Positions 8,854-18,271 are shown, counted from the stretch's first letter. The stretch: 48,557 bases of DNA from Allobosea caraganae (GCF_003351345.1 NZ_QQTO01000041.1:1-48557), one strand, 5' to 3'. Program-made: numbers and translations. Notes: generated by a model from the sequence alone, not told the origin.

Positions 8854-9786
8854 GTGACGGACATGACTGCATCGGGCGCGGCGGCAGCCGGGAGAAAGGC
8901 CCTGCCGCGTCTGCGCCAGCCCGGCTCCGGCCTCGGGCTGGCCGTGCTCTTCCTGGCGCCGGCGCTGCTCGGCCTGCTCGTCTTCCGGCTCGCGCCGATC
9001 GCGGTGGCGGGCGTCGGCGCGCTCTATCGCGAGAGCCTGGAGGGCGACCAAACCTTCGTCGGCGTGGCGAACTTCGCCAGCCTGTTCGAGGATGCCGGCT
9101 TCTGGCATTCGCTGCGCACCACGATCCTGTTCAACCTGATCATCAACCCGCTGCAGATCGCGATCGCCTTCGCCATGGCGCTGCTGGTGCTGCAGCCGGG
9201 ACGCGGCATCACCTTCTTCCGCGCGGCCTTCTTCCTGCCGATGACCTTGTCGATCGGCCTCACCGCGGTGCTGTGGTCGATGCTGCTCGACCAGACGCTC
9301 GGGCCGATCAACGCTCTGCTGGAGCAATTGGGCTTCGCGCGCCAGGGCTTCTTCCGCGACGAGGGCCAGGCGCTCGGCACCATGATGGCGATCGCGAGCT
9401 GGAAGGGCTGCGGCTACTGGATGGTCTTCCTGCTCGCCGGCCTGTTCGGCATCGACGACCAGCTCTACGAGGCGGCGCGCATCGACGGCGCCAATGGCTG
9501 GCAGCGCTTCTGGCACATCACGCTGCCGCAGATGCGCCGGCCGCTGACCTTCGTGCTGATCGCCGACACGGCGGTCAACTTCCTGTTCTTCGCGCCGGTC
9601 TACATCATCACCAGCGGCGGCCCGAACGACTCGACCTCGCTGATGATGTTCCGCGCCTACGAGGCCGCCTTCACCTTCATGAACTGGGGCCGCTCGCTGG
9701 CCTATTCGTCGGTGATCCTGCTGATCGTCATCGCGGTGGCGATCGTGCAATTGCGCCTGCTGCGCCATGGGGAGGACGAGAGTTGA
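8854..9786 (+). CDS. ABC transporter permease, UgpA/MalF type
   Basis: 310 aa with about six membrane segments. The EAA loop reads YEAARIDGANGWQRFWHITL, the contact site for the ATPase subunit. The start is GTG at 8854; ATG at 8863 is an alternative. It sits between the binding protein and the second permease and overlaps the latter by 4 nt. No ATPase gene of the MalK/UgpC type lies in this operon, so the complex must borrow one encoded elsewhere. Confidence 0.92.
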   Translation: MTDMTASGAAAAGRKALPRLRQPGSGLGLAVLFLAPALLGLLVFRLAPIAVAGVGALYRESLEGDQTFVGVANFASLFEDAGFWHSLRTTILFNLIINPLQIAIAFAMALLVLQPGRGITFFRAAFFLPMTLSIGLTAVLWSMLLDQTLGPINALLEQLGFARQGFFRDEGQALGTMMAIASWKGCGYWMVFLLAGLFGIDDQLYEAARIDGANGWQRFWHITLPQMRRPLTFVLIADTAVNFLFFAPVYIITSGGPNDSTSLMMFRAYEAAFTFMNWGRSLAYSSVILLIVIAVAIVQLRLLRHGEDES

Positions 9787-10637
9787 GCGCGGTCCATGGC
9801 ACCATGAGCCGGCGCGTCGGCATCACCGGCGCGCGCTACGTCCTGCTGGTCGCGCTGGCCTGTGTCCTGCTGCTGCCGCTGGTCTGGCTGGTGGCCTCGT
9901 CCTTCCGCCCGGCCGGCGAGATCTTCGCCAACAGCCACCAGTTCAGCTGGCGCACCTTCGTGCCGGGCAGGCTCACCTTCGAGAACTACCTCTCGCTCAC
10001 CGAGAGCGGCTTTCCGCGCGCCCTGCTGAACTCGCTCTTCGTCGCGCTGTCGACGATGCTGCTCGGCGTGGTCGTCAACTCCGCCGCCGGCTTCGCCTTC
10101 GCGGTGTTCGACTTTCCCGGCCGCAAGTTCCTGCTCATCCTGGTGCTGGCCTCCGCGATGATGCCGTTCGAGGCCATCGTCATCCCGCTCTACCAGATCA
10201 TCCGCTGGTTCGGCTGGGTCGACAGCTACCGCGCGCTGATCCTGCCGGAGGTGGCGAACGGGCTGGTGATCTTCCTGTTCCGGCAGTTCTTCGTCGGCGT
10301 GCCCAAGGAGTTCTACGAGGCGGCGCGAGTCGACGGCGCCTCCTGGCTGCACATCTTCCTGCGCATCGCGCTGCCGCTGTCCTGGCCCGTCGTGGTGACG
10401 GGCGCGCTGATGCAGTTCATCACGCAGTGGGAGGCCTTCTTCTGGCCGCTCGTCGCGGCGCCCTCGCCGGACCATACGCTGGTGCAGATCGCCATCACCC
10501 GGAACATCTCCTTCGAGGAGACGTCCTGGGGTCGGCTGTTCTCGTCGACGACGATCGCCTGCCTCGTCGCGCTGATCCCGTTCCTGGCCTTCCAGAAACT
10601 CTACCTGCGCAACATCGCCTCGTCGGGCCTGAAATAG
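9783..10637 (+). CDS. ABC transporter permease, UgpE/MalG type
   Basis: 284 aa from TTG at 9783, which overlaps the stop of the first permease as TTGA and has a GGAGG-type ribosome site about 7 nt upstream. ATG at 9804 lacks such a site. Six membrane helices; the EAA loop reads YEAARVDGASWLHIFLRIAL. It is the partner of the preceding permease. The same frame stays open far upstream of 9783, but that part overlaps the first permease and is not real coding. Confidence 0.9.
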   Translation: MSAVHGTMSRRVGITGARYVLLVALACVLLLPLVWLVASSFRPAGEIFANSHQFSWRTFVPGRLTFENYLSLTESGFPRALLNSLFVALSTMLLGVVVNSAAGFAFAVFDFPGRKFLLILVLASAMMPFEAIVIPLYQIIRWFGWVDSYRALILPEVANGLVIFLFRQFFVGVPKEFYEAARVDGASWLHIFLRIALPLSWPVVVTGALMQFITQWEAFFWPLVAAPSPDHTLVQIAITRNISFEETSWGRLFSSTTIACLVALIPFLAFQKLYLRNIASSGLK

Positions 10638-10685
10638 GCTGCGCGCCATGACGCGCGCGGGCCCGCACGACCTTCGGGAGCCGGA

Positions 10686-11624
10686 ATGATTCTCGTCTTC
10701 GGATCGATCAACATGGACCTCTTCGCCGAGGTCGCCGCGATCCCGCGCCCCGGCGAAACCGTGCTCTCGCCGAGCTACGCGCATCTCTTCGGCGGCAAGG
10801 GCGCGAACCAGGCGGTGGCGGCAGCCCGCGTCGCCGGGCCGGGCGGCGTCGCGATGGTCGGCTGCGTCGGCGACGATCCGTTCGGGCGGATGTGCACGGC
10901 CAATCTGGCGGCGAACGGCGTCGATGTCAGCGCAATAGCCCTGACCGAGCAGCCGACGGGGTGCGCGTTCATCACGGTCGACCGCGCCGGCCAGAACGCC
11001 ATCACCGTCGCCAGCGGAGCGAATGCCCGGCCTGTCGCCAGCGCCGTTCCCGACGAACTCCTTGGCGCGGACACGACCGGCATCTTCCAGATGGAGGTGC
11101 CGTTCCCAGCCTCGCTGGAGGTGGCGAGACGGCTGAAGGCGCGCGGCGGCCGGGTGACCTGGAACTTTGCGCCGGTCCCGGCCGACTTCACGCGCGAGGA
11201 ACTCGACGCTCTCCTGGCAGCGACCGATGTCTTCGTCGTCAACGAGATCGAGGCCCGCTCCGCAGCCGCGCTCCTGGGCGTGAGCGATCTGGGGCTCGAT
11301 GCCGATGCGCAGGCCCTCGCGGCGTTTGGCGGCACGACCTGCATCGTCACGGCCGGAGAGCACGGGGCGATCGCCTTCACTCCGGACGGCAAGCGCCACC
11401 TCGCCCCTGCCCTCGCGATCCGGCCGATCGATACGACGGGCGCCGGGGATACGTTCGTCGGCGTCCTGGCGGCTGGCCTCGATGCTGGGAAAGGCTTTGG
11501 GACTGCGCTGCGGGAGGCTTGTATTGGCGGGTCGCTCGCCTGCCGGGCGAAAGGCGCCCAGGCGGCGATGCCCGACCGGGCGGAGCTTCAGATGGCGATT
11601 TCGAGCGCGCGGATAGCCCGGTGA
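10686..11624 (+). CDS. rbsK: Ribokinase (PfkB family)
   Basis: 312 aa. The N-terminal PfkB signature is FGSINMD plus GGKGANQAVAAAR; the C-terminal anion-hole and catalytic signature is DTTGAGDTF. It phosphorylates ribose at O5 to ribose-5-phosphate. It is the last gene of the operon, 48 nt after the permease, and completes the path nucleoside uptake, hydrolysis, ribose phosphorylation. A GGGAG site precedes the ATG. Codon use matches the neighbours. Confidence 0.92.
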   Translation: MILVFGSINMDLFAEVAAIPRPGETVLSPSYAHLFGGKGANQAVAAARVAGPGGVAMVGCVGDDPFGRMCTANLAANGVDVSAIALTEQPTGCAFITVDRAGQNAITVASGANARPVASAVPDELLGADTTGIFQMEVPFPASLEVARRLKARGGRVTWNFAPVPADFTREELDALLAATDVFVVNEIEARSAAALLGVSDLGLDADAQALAAFGGTTCIVTAGEHGAIAFTPDGKRHLAPALAIRPIDTTGAGDTFVGVLAAGLDAGKGFGTALREACIGGSLACRAKGAQAAMPDRAELQMAISSARIAR

Positions 11625-11856
11625 AACCTGCCCGGCAGCAACACTCAATCCGTCTCGGCAGGATCAAGCCGGGCATCGGCAATGGTACGCTCGATCGGCG
11701 CCCGCAGGACCAGAGCAGACAGTTCCCCGGCGCGGTCGGACTTCGCCGCCGCTTGAGCCTTGGTGATGTCCTCGGCCGAAAGGAGGGTCGTTTCTCCAGA
11801 TAGCGCGTCTGCGTAATGCCGAGACGTCCGGGAGCGTCTGCTGCTGGAGAGGCCCC

Positions 11857-12888
11857 TCAGGTCGCGACATGAGGCAGGGCGTTCATGCCGTGCAGGTGCA
11901 GCCGCATCTTGATGTCCTGATTGTGGTTGCCGAAGCCGCGGCCGAAGATGTTGACGCCACCCGGCCGGCCCTCCTTCTCATCGATGCCGATGCGCAACCT
12001 GATCGAATGATGGCGATCGAGATCCAGGTCCGTCGTGGCGACGTCGCTAAGCTTGCGCTCGCCGAGGAAGGTGCCTTCGGCGGTGATACGCCATGTCGTC
12101 AGGATGCCGTATTGGGAGCCCTCGAGCTTCCACCAGGGCGGCGTGTAGGTGCCGCGGCGGTCGCCATAGTCGCCGGGGCAGGTCCAGGTGCCGACCTTGC
12201 GCTCGTTGACCCACAGGCTGATGTCGGAGGGCCAGTCGGCGTTCGTCCCCGGCACCTCCGACGACATCTCCATTTCGAATTCCAGCGCCGTGATCGCCTG
12301 GTTCAGCACCTTGGCGTTGTTCGGGAACTTGTATTCGATGTAGCCGCGGCCGAACCAGATCAGCGCGGCCTGGACGCGCCGCGGGTCGAGGAACAGCTCG
12401 GGCACGTCGAGCACGCCGAGAATGCGCTCGGTCGAGCAGAACCCGCAGGGGGCCGAGACGTTCGAACTCGTATAGAGCCCGAGCGGCATTTCGACCTCGA
12501 CGATGTTCCGCTCCCGGCTCGGGTCGTCCGGGTCGAGATTGACGACGATCTCGGCATAGCGGGCAGCGCAGACCTTTTGCTGGCCCTTGGCCGCCTTGCT
12601 CAGCGACGTCGAGATCAGTTCGGCCTCTTCCAGCACCTGGACATTGGTGGCGATCGTCGATTGCGGCAGGCCGAGCGCCTCGGCGATCTGATTGATGTTC
12701 TTCGGTCCCTGCCGGTTGAGCAGTTTCAGGATGCGAAGCCTGACCGGGGAGGCCAGGCCGCGCAGCACTTGATATTGCTTGTCGGCATTGACGACGAGGT
12801 AGCCCTTGTCCTGCCGGCGACCGGCATTCGACGTCCCGCCGCCATTGCTGCGGCGTCCGCGATGCGGCGGTGGCGGGCTCTTGTCCAT
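11857..12888 (-). CDS. ArsR-type regulator with large C-terminal effector-like domain
   Basis: 343 aa, far longer than a plain ArsR protein (about 100 aa). Residues about 35-110 form the winged helix (QVLRGLASPVRLRILKLL, NINQIAEALGLPQSTIATNV). The remaining 230 aa are rich in Trp, Gly and polar beta-like segments (ISLWVNERKVGTWTCPGD, TPPWWKLEGSQYG) and hold a CGFC motif. This resembles a sugar-binding beta-sandwich, but I cannot name the fold. It lies 19 nt after the arabinofuranosidase as the last gene of the transport operon, so it is the likely arabinoside-responsive regulator. The Pro/Arg/Gly-rich N-terminus (1-30) looks disordered. Confidence 0.8.
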   Translation of the reverse strand: MDKSPPPPHRGRRSNGGGTSNAGRRQDKGYLVVNADKQYQVLRGLASPVRLRILKLLNRQGPKNINQIAEALGLPQSTIATNVQVLEEAELISTSLSKAAKGQQKVCAARYAEIVVNLDPDDPSRERNIVEVEMPLGLYTSSNVSAPCGFCSTERILGVLDVPELFLDPRRVQAALIWFGRGYIEYKFPNNAKVLNQAITALEFEMEMSSEVPGTNADWPSDISLWVNERKVGTWTCPGDYGDRRGTYTPPWWKLEGSQYGILTTWRITAEGTFLGERKLSDVATTDLDLDRHHSIRLRIGIDEKEGRPGGVNIFGRGFGNHNQDIKMRLHLHGMNALPHVAT

Positions 12889-12907
12889 GGTTCCGGGCGC
12901 CGTCCTA

Positions 12908-14443
12908 TCAGCCTTCTAGCCGGATCACATTCCACGATGCCGGCTGCAATTCCAGGGTGATCCTGTCCGACTTCGTCGAGACGCCCTTCAATGTCGCCGG
13001 CTTGACCTTGAGCGGTTCCTTCTTGCTGTTGACTGCCTTCAGGTCGCTATGGCGCAGCTCCGTTGCTTCCGTGACCTTGAGCTTGCCGAAGCCGCGCGCG
13101 TCGACCGCAACGTTGATGGCCCCTTCAAGGTCGCGATTGAGCAGGAAGAGCGAGACGCCCTTGTCGTCGCTGACCACCGACGCCTTCAGATAGGGCGCGT
13201 CGATCGGGTAGAAGAGGTCGTGCTTGCCGCGCGGGTCATAGTAGGAGGCCTGGTAGCTCTCGGATTTCACGATCGCCTTGAGGACGCTGCCGCGCCCGAG
13301 CCGGCTCATTTGCGCGAAGGGCCAGAAGATCGTCTGCCGCCAGGCCGGGCCGCCGGTCTCGGTCATGATCGGCGCGATGACGTTGACGAGCTGCGCGAGG
13401 CAGGCGGCCTTGACGCGGTCGGCATGGTTGAGGAGCGAGATGCAGGCGCCGCCGAAGACCAGCGCGTCCTCCATCGAATAGATCTCCTCGAGGATCGGCG
13501 GCGCCACCGGCCAGCCTTCCTTGACACGGTCCGCCCGCACGCGCCGCGTCCGGTACCAGACGTTCCACTCGTCGAAACTCAGCATGATGCGCTTGTCGGA
13601 GCGTCGCCGCGCCGCGACCGCGTCGGAGATCGCGACCACCTCCTCGATGAACTGGTCCATGAGGTCCGGGCTGGCCAGGAAAGCCTTGGTGTCGCTGGCA
13701 TAATTGTTGAAATAGGTGTGCAGCGAGATGAACTCGACCTGGTCGAAGGTGTGCTCCAGCACGTCGTCTTCCCAGCGGCCATAGGTCGGCATGTTGCGCC
13801 CCGACGAGCCGCAGGCGGCGAGCTCGATCGAGGGGTCGATCCAGCGCATCATCTTCGCCGCCTCATGCGCGACGCGGCCATATTCGGTCGCCGTCTTGTG
13901 CTCCATCTGCCAGGGGCCGTCCATCTCGTTGCCGAGGCACCAGAACTTGACGTCGTGCGGCTTCTTCCAGCCGTGCTTGATGCGCAGATCCGACCAGGCC
14001 GTGCCGCTGGGATGGTTGCAGTACTCGACGAGATTGCGCGCCGCGTCGCCGTCGCGCGTGCCGAGGTTGACGGCGAGCATGGGCTCGATCTTCGCCGCCT
14101 TGCACCAGTCGATGAACTCGTTGGTGCCGAAGCTGTTGGGCTCGTTGCTGAACCAGGCGAGGTCGAGCCGGGCGGGCCGGTCCTTGACCGGGCCGACGCC
14201 ATCCTCCCAATTGTAGCCCGAGACGAAATTGCCGCCCGGATAGCGCATGATCGTCGGGCCGAGCTCCTTGACGAGGTCGAGCACGTCCTTGCGGAAGCCG
14301 CGCTTGTCCGCGGTGGGATGGCCGGGCTCGTAGAGGCCGCCATAGACGCAGCGGCCGAGATGCTCGACGAAAGCGCCGAATAGCCGCGGATCGGTGTCGC
14401 CGATGGCGAAGGCGCGGTCGAAGGTGATGCTGGCTTGTCTCAT
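12908..14443 (-). CDS. abfA: GH51 alpha-N-arabinofuranosidase
   Basis: 511 aa, typical for intracellular GH51 enzymes. The N-terminus FGAFVEHLGRCVYGGLYEP is diagnostic. The acid/base Glu lies in CLGNEMDGPW (E173) and the nucleophile Glu in SFDEWNVWY (E292). A C-terminal beta-domain ends the protein. No signal peptide is present, so it acts on short arabinosides after import, releasing L-arabinose. It overlaps the preceding ATPase gene by ATGA (14440-14443) and belongs to the same operon as the importer. Confidence 0.95.
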   Translation of the reverse strand: MRQASITFDRAFAIGDTDPRLFGAFVEHLGRCVYGGLYEPGHPTADKRGFRKDVLDLVKELGPTIMRYPGGNFVSGYNWEDGVGPVKDRPARLDLAWFSNEPNSFGTNEFIDWCKAAKIEPMLAVNLGTRDGDAARNLVEYCNHPSGTAWSDLRIKHGWKKPHDVKFWCLGNEMDGPWQMEHKTATEYGRVAHEAAKMMRWIDPSIELAACGSSGRNMPTYGRWEDDVLEHTFDQVEFISLHTYFNNYASDTKAFLASPDLMDQFIEEVVAISDAVAARRRSDKRIMLSFDEWNVWYRTRRVRADRVKEGWPVAPPILEEIYSMEDALVFGGACISLLNHADRVKAACLAQLVNVIAPIMTETGGPAWRQTIFWPFAQMSRLGRGSVLKAIVKSESYQASYYDPRGKHDLFYPIDAPYLKASVVSDDKGVSLFLLNRDLEGAINVAVDARGFGKLKVTEATELRHSDLKAVNSKKEPLKVKPATLKGVSTKSDRITLELQPASWNVIRLEG

Positions 14444-15285
14444 GGCATGTCTCCGGATGTTGCAACGGCTTTCGGCGAATGATCCGCGCGGAAGGCCCCG
14501 GCGCTGTCGGGCGTGAGCACGGCGTCGCGGAGCTGGCGGGAATAGGGATGGGTGGGGGCGGAGAGCACGGCGCGCGCCGGCCCTTGTTCGACCACGACGC
14601 CCTTCTGCATGATGATCAGCCGGTCGCTGATGTAGTAGGCGGTGGCGAGGTCGTGGGTGATGTAGACGATCGACAGGCCGAGCTGGTCGCGCAGCCGGCC
14701 GAACAGGTTGACGATCGACATGCGCAAGGAGGCGTCGACCATCGAGACCGGCTCGTCGGCGACGATCAGCCGGGGTTTGGCGACGAGTGCGCGGGCGATC
14801 GCGACGCGCTGGAGCTGGCCGCCGGACAGTTCATGCGGAAACCGGCCCGCGATTTCGGCCAGCGACAAGCCGACCTGCCGGAGCGCCTCGTCGGCCTGCG
14901 CTTGGGCTGCGCCCTTGCCGGATGCGTCACCGAAGCGCTCTGCCGTCATGAACAGATAGCGGTCGAGCTGCTTGAGCGGGTTGAACGCCTCGAACGGGTT
15001 CTGGAAGATCGGCTGCACCTCGGCCATGAAGGCGCGGCGCTCGTAGGTCGCGACGTCGCGCCCTGCGAGCCGGACCTGGCCGGAGCTCGGCGCATGGATG
15101 CCCAGGATCATCCGCGCCAGGGTCGACTTGCCGGAACCGGACTCGCCGATCACCGTGAAGATCTCGGGCTTGTCCGGCTCGAGGGCGAAGCTCACGTCCT
15201 TCACGGCCTCGACGCGCTGCTTCGAGAAGAGTCCGCCCCGCGAAAAACTCTTGCTGACCCGGTCGAGTTCGAGCAGCGCGCTCAT
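14440..15285 (-). CDS. Oligopeptide/oligosaccharide ABC ATPase, OppF/DppF type
   Basis: 281 aa from ATG at 15285, which overlaps the previous stop by ATGA. Walker A GESGSGKST, signature LSGGQLQR, Walker B IVADEPVSMVDASLR and H-loop YITHDLA are present. The DEPVSMVDASLR variant is, to my knowledge, common in Opp-type importers that carry oligosaccharides, and fits the GH51 neighbour. It lacks the Cys-rich C-terminal extension of its partner ATPase. Confidence 0.92.
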   Translation of the reverse strand: MSALLELDRVSKSFSRGGLFSKQRVEAVKDVSFALEPDKPEIFTVIGESGSGKSTLARMILGIHAPSSGQVRLAGRDVATYERRAFMAEVQPIFQNPFEAFNPLKQLDRYLFMTAERFGDASGKGAAQAQADEALRQVGLSLAEIAGRFPHELSGGQLQRVAIARALVAKPRLIVADEPVSMVDASLRMSIVNLFGRLRDQLGLSIVYITHDLATAYYISDRLIIMQKGVVVEQGPARAVLSAPTHPYSRQLRDAVLTPDSAGAFRADHSPKAVATSGDMP

Positions 15286-16292
15286 GCTGCCACCCCTGGG
15301 TTGACCGCATGGCAGGCGACGCGATGGCGCGGCAGCGTCTCGACCATCGCCGGCACCATCGTCGCGCAGACGGGCATTGCGAGCGGGCAGCGCGGGTGGA
15401 AGCGGCAGCCCGGCGGCGGCGCGGCGAGGTTGGGCGGCGTGCCCTCCAGCCCCTCGCGCTGCTTGACGTCGCCGATGCGCGGCAGGCTCGCGATCAGGTG
15501 CCGGGTATAGGGATGCAGCGGCGTCGCGAAGACATCCGGCGTATCGCCGTCCTCGACCAGGCGCCCCGCATACATGATGCCGAGCCGGTCGGTCAGGGCC
15601 GCGTGCACGCCCATGTCGTGGGTGATGAACAGTACGCTCGATTCCATCTCGCGCTGGATGTTTCGGATCATCGCCAGCACGTCCTTCTGCACGACGACGT
15701 CGAGCGCCGTCGTCGGCTCGTCGGCGATGACGAAGTCCGGCTTGCAGATCGTCGCGAGCGCGATGGTGACGCGCTGGCGCATGCCGCCGGAAAGCTCGTG
15801 CGGATAGGCTGAAAGCACCGAGGGATCGAGCTTGACCCGCTCCAGATGCGCGGCCGCCCTCGCGTCGAACTCGCCCTTGCTGCCGCCCAGGTGACGCCAG
15901 GCAAAGTCGCGGAAGCTGTGCTTGATCCGCCTGAGCGGGTTCAGCACGTTCATCGAGCCTTGCATGATGTATGAGAGATGGCGCCAGCGGATGCGGCGCA
16001 CCACCTCCGGCGGAGCCCGCCCGACCGCGTCCCATTCCGGCAGGAAGGAGAAGCGGGCCGAGCCGCCGACCATCTCGAGCGGCGGCTTCAGCAGCCCCGC
16101 GATCGTCTTGACCAGGGTCGTCTTGCCGGAGCTGGACTCGCCCGCGAGCCCGTAGATCTCGTTGCGGCGGACGTCGAAGCTGACGCCGTCCACCGCCCGC
16201 ACCTCGCGGTTGACGCCGAAGTAGCGGGTGCGGAAATGCGCCTGGAGGTCGCGGACCTCAAGCACCGGCGCCGGATCGGACGCCTCGCTCAT
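15282..16292 (-). CDS. Oligopeptide/oligosaccharide ABC ATPase, OppD/DppD type
   Basis: 336 aa from ATG at 16292. Walker A GESSSGKTT, signature LSGGMRQR, Walker B VIADEPTTALD, H-loop FITHDMG. The C-terminal oligopeptide-transporter domain carries the Cys pattern CRFHPRC...C, known in DppD-type subunits to bind an iron-sulfur cluster. It overlaps both neighbours by four bases, so the two ATPases, the permease and the hydrolase are translationally coupled. Confidence 0.92.
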   Translation of the reverse strand: MSEASDPAPVLEVRDLQAHFRTRYFGVNREVRAVDGVSFDVRRNEIYGLAGESSSGKTTLVKTIAGLLKPPLEMVGGSARFSFLPEWDAVGRAPPEVVRRIRWRHLSYIMQGSMNVLNPLRRIKHSFRDFAWRHLGGSKGEFDARAAAHLERVKLDPSVLSAYPHELSGGMRQRVTIALATICKPDFVIADEPTTALDVVVQKDVLAMIRNIQREMESSVLFITHDMGVHAALTDRLGIMYAGRLVEDGDTPDVFATPLHPYTRHLIASLPRIGDVKQREGLEGTPPNLAAPPPGCRFHPRCPLAMPVCATMVPAMVETLPRHRVACHAVNPGVAA

Positions 16293-17152
16293 CGGCCGCC
16301 CCCCATCCGTGCGAGCCGGCTGCGCGGGTCGATGTATTCGTTCATCGAGACGGCGAGCAGGAAGAGGCCGACGAAGGTCATCACCACCAGCCCGATCGGA
16401 AAGGCGATCCACCACCAGATGCCGGCCACCAGCGCCGTGTGCTGGTTCGCCCAGTAGATCATCCCGCCGATGGTCGGGGCGTTGATGTCGGTGAAGCCGA
16501 GGACGGCGAGCGTGACCTCGATGCCGATCGACCAGTTCATGTTGTTCATCGTGGTCGAGAACACGATCGGCAGCACGTAGGGCAGATGCTCGCGCGCCAG
16601 GATCTCGTGCGTCTTCATCCCCGAGAAGATGCTGGTCTGGGTGAATTCGCGCGTCTTCAGGCTGAGCGCGACCGAGCGGATCAGCCGGGCGTCATAGGCC
16701 CAGCCGAGGCAAGCCATGATGGTGGCGAGCAGCGTCGTCGACATCGTATCGCGCAACACGAAGTAGAACAGGATCAGGATCGGGAAGAGCGGGATGATGA
16801 TGAAGGTGTCGTTGATCGACATCAGGACCCGGTCGATCCAGCCGCCGCTGTAGCCGGCGAGCAGCCCGACCACGAGCGCGATGATGCGCGACAGCACGGC
16901 GACCATGATGCCGAAGCTCAGCGTGTTGCGGATCGCGAAGGTGAGCTGCCAGAACACGTCCTGCCCGCGCGAGGTCGTCCCTAACCAGTACGTGGAAGAC
17001 GGCGGCACGTCGGGCGGCACGATGTAGACCTCGCCCGGCGGATAGGGCGAGACGAAGGAGAGGCCCGCCATCACGAGCACGATGGTGACGAGCACGAGTC
17101 CGATCCGGAACTCGAGATTGTAGCGGATGAGGTCGCGCAGGATGGTCAGCAT
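16289..17152 (-). CDS. ABC permease, DppC/OppC type
   Basis: 287 aa from ATG at 17152; start and previous stop share a base (TGATG). Six membrane helices. The usual N-terminal loop reads YWLGTTSRGQDVFWQL and the inner loop includes LIRSVALSLKTREF, where DppC proteins contact the ATPase. It is the second permease of the arabinoside importer. The frame stays open upstream through the first permease gene, but that is shadow. Confidence 0.92.
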   Translation of the reverse strand: MLTILRDLIRYNLEFRIGLVLVTIVLVMAGLSFVSPYPPGEVYIVPPDVPPSSTYWLGTTSRGQDVFWQLTFAIRNTLSFGIMVAVLSRIIALVVGLLAGYSGGWIDRVLMSINDTFIIIPLFPILILFYFVLRDTMSTTLLATIMACLGWAYDARLIRSVALSLKTREFTQTSIFSGMKTHEILAREHLPYVLPIVFSTTMNNMNWSIGIEVTLAVLGFTDINAPTIGGMIYWANQHTALVAGIWWWIAFPIGLVVMTFVGLFLLAVSMNEYIDPRSRLARMGGGR

Positions 17153-18156
17153 CAGCGCAGCTCCACGCGTGGGTCGATCAGCGGGTAGAGCAGGTCGATG
17201 ACGAGGACGCCGACCGACACGGCGATGATCGAGACGGTGGTGACGCCGAGAACGAGCCCGTAATCGCCGGCATAGACCGCGTCGACGAGCAGCGTGCCGA
17301 CGCCGGGATAGCCGAAGACCTTCTCGGTGATCACCGCGCCGTTGAAGATGCCGCCGAGCGACATGGCCAACCCGGTCACCTGCGGCGCGAGCGCGTTGCG
17401 CATGACGTAGGCGCCGAGCACCCGGCGGCTGTCGAGCCCGGCGATCTCGGCATAAACAACGTAATCCTCGGTCACGATGTTCGACACCAGCGAGCGCATG
17501 CCGAGAAACCAGCTGCCGAGCCCGATGAGAATGAGCGAAAGCGCCGGCAGGATCGAATGCAGCACGACGCTCGAGACGAAGGGCCAGTTCCAGCCCTGCT
17601 GGAGGTTCATCGCCGAGCCGCCGGTGATCGGCAGCACCGGCCAGAGGAAGCCGAAGACGATGAGCAGCATCAGCGCGACGATGTAGTAGGGGATCGGGTG
17701 GACGCCCATGGCGACGACGCCCATCAGCTTGAGCGTGCGATTGCGCTGGTAATAGCCGGCGAGCCCGCCGAGCAGATTGCCGAGCACCCAGGTGATCAGC
17801 GTCGAGATGATCAGCAGCCCGGCCGTCCAGGGCAGGGCCCGGCCGATCAAGGCCGAGACGGGCGTCGGGAAGGCGGAGAGGGAGGGACCGAAATCGCCGC
17901 GCAGGACCCGGCTCCAGAAGGTGACGTACTGCTCCGCCAGCGTTCCCTTGAGCCCGTAGAGCTCCTGCAGCGAGGTGCGCATCGCCGCGATCGCATCGGG
18001 CGAGGTGGTGCCGAAGGACGTCACTGCCGAGATCGACTGCTCGACCGGGTCGATCGGCGAGGCATGGGTGATCACGAAGGCGAGGTTGACGCCGATGAAG
18101 ACCACCAGGGCGAACTGGACCAGGCGTTTCGCGAGATAGGCGGGGTAAGCGCTCAT
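17152..18156 (-). CDS. ABC permease, DppB/OppB type
   Basis: 334 aa. The N-terminal helix after the YLAKRLVQF start, a long periplasmic loop (about 35-100) and five further helices are as in DppB proteins. The EDYVVYAEIAGLDSRRVL loop is the ATPase contact. The C-terminus ends LLYPLIDPRVELR, as is usual in the family. It is separated from the binding-protein gene by a 115-nt gap containing a strong hairpin, so it may be made in lower amounts than the binding protein. Confidence 0.92.
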   Translation of the reverse strand: MSAYPAYLAKRLVQFALVVFIGVNLAFVITHASPIDPVEQSISAVTSFGTTSPDAIAAMRTSLQELYGLKGTLAEQYVTFWSRVLRGDFGPSLSAFPTPVSALIGRALPWTAGLLIISTLITWVLGNLLGGLAGYYQRNRTLKLMGVVAMGVHPIPYYIVALMLLIVFGFLWPVLPITGGSAMNLQQGWNWPFVSSVVLHSILPALSLILIGLGSWFLGMRSLVSNIVTEDYVVYAEIAGLDSRRVLGAYVMRNALAPQVTGLAMSLGGIFNGAVITEKVFGYPGVGTLLVDAVYAGDYGLVLGVTTVSIIAVSVGVLVIDLLYPLIDPRVELR

Positions 18157-18240
18157 GCGATCCCGAAAGCTCCACCGGCCCGGGCGGCGACGCCGCCGGC
18201 TGGCGATTGCCTCTTGCGAGGAAGACGGGTGGGAAGAAGG

Positions 18241-18264
18241 CGGGCCGCCCGGCCGGGCGGCCCG
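18241..18264. other. Intercistronic perfect 24-bp palindrome
   Basis: CGGGCCGCCCGG is followed directly by its reverse complement, eight bases after the binding-protein stop codon. There is no T-run, so it is more likely an mRNA-stabilising or partially attenuating hairpin than a full terminator. Such hairpins after binding-protein genes are known to raise binding protein over permease. Confidence 0.65.
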
Positions 18265-18271
18265 GGCTCGC

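Noticed and set aside
9273..9782. Upstream extension of the second permease frame
   Set aside because: It overlaps the first permease in another frame; the ribosome site and the family N-terminus both place the start at 9783.
11629..11675. TGCCCGGC ... GCCGGGCA inverted repeat after the ribokinase gene as a terminator
   Set aside because: The loop is over 30 nt and no T-run follows, so a terminator call is not supported.
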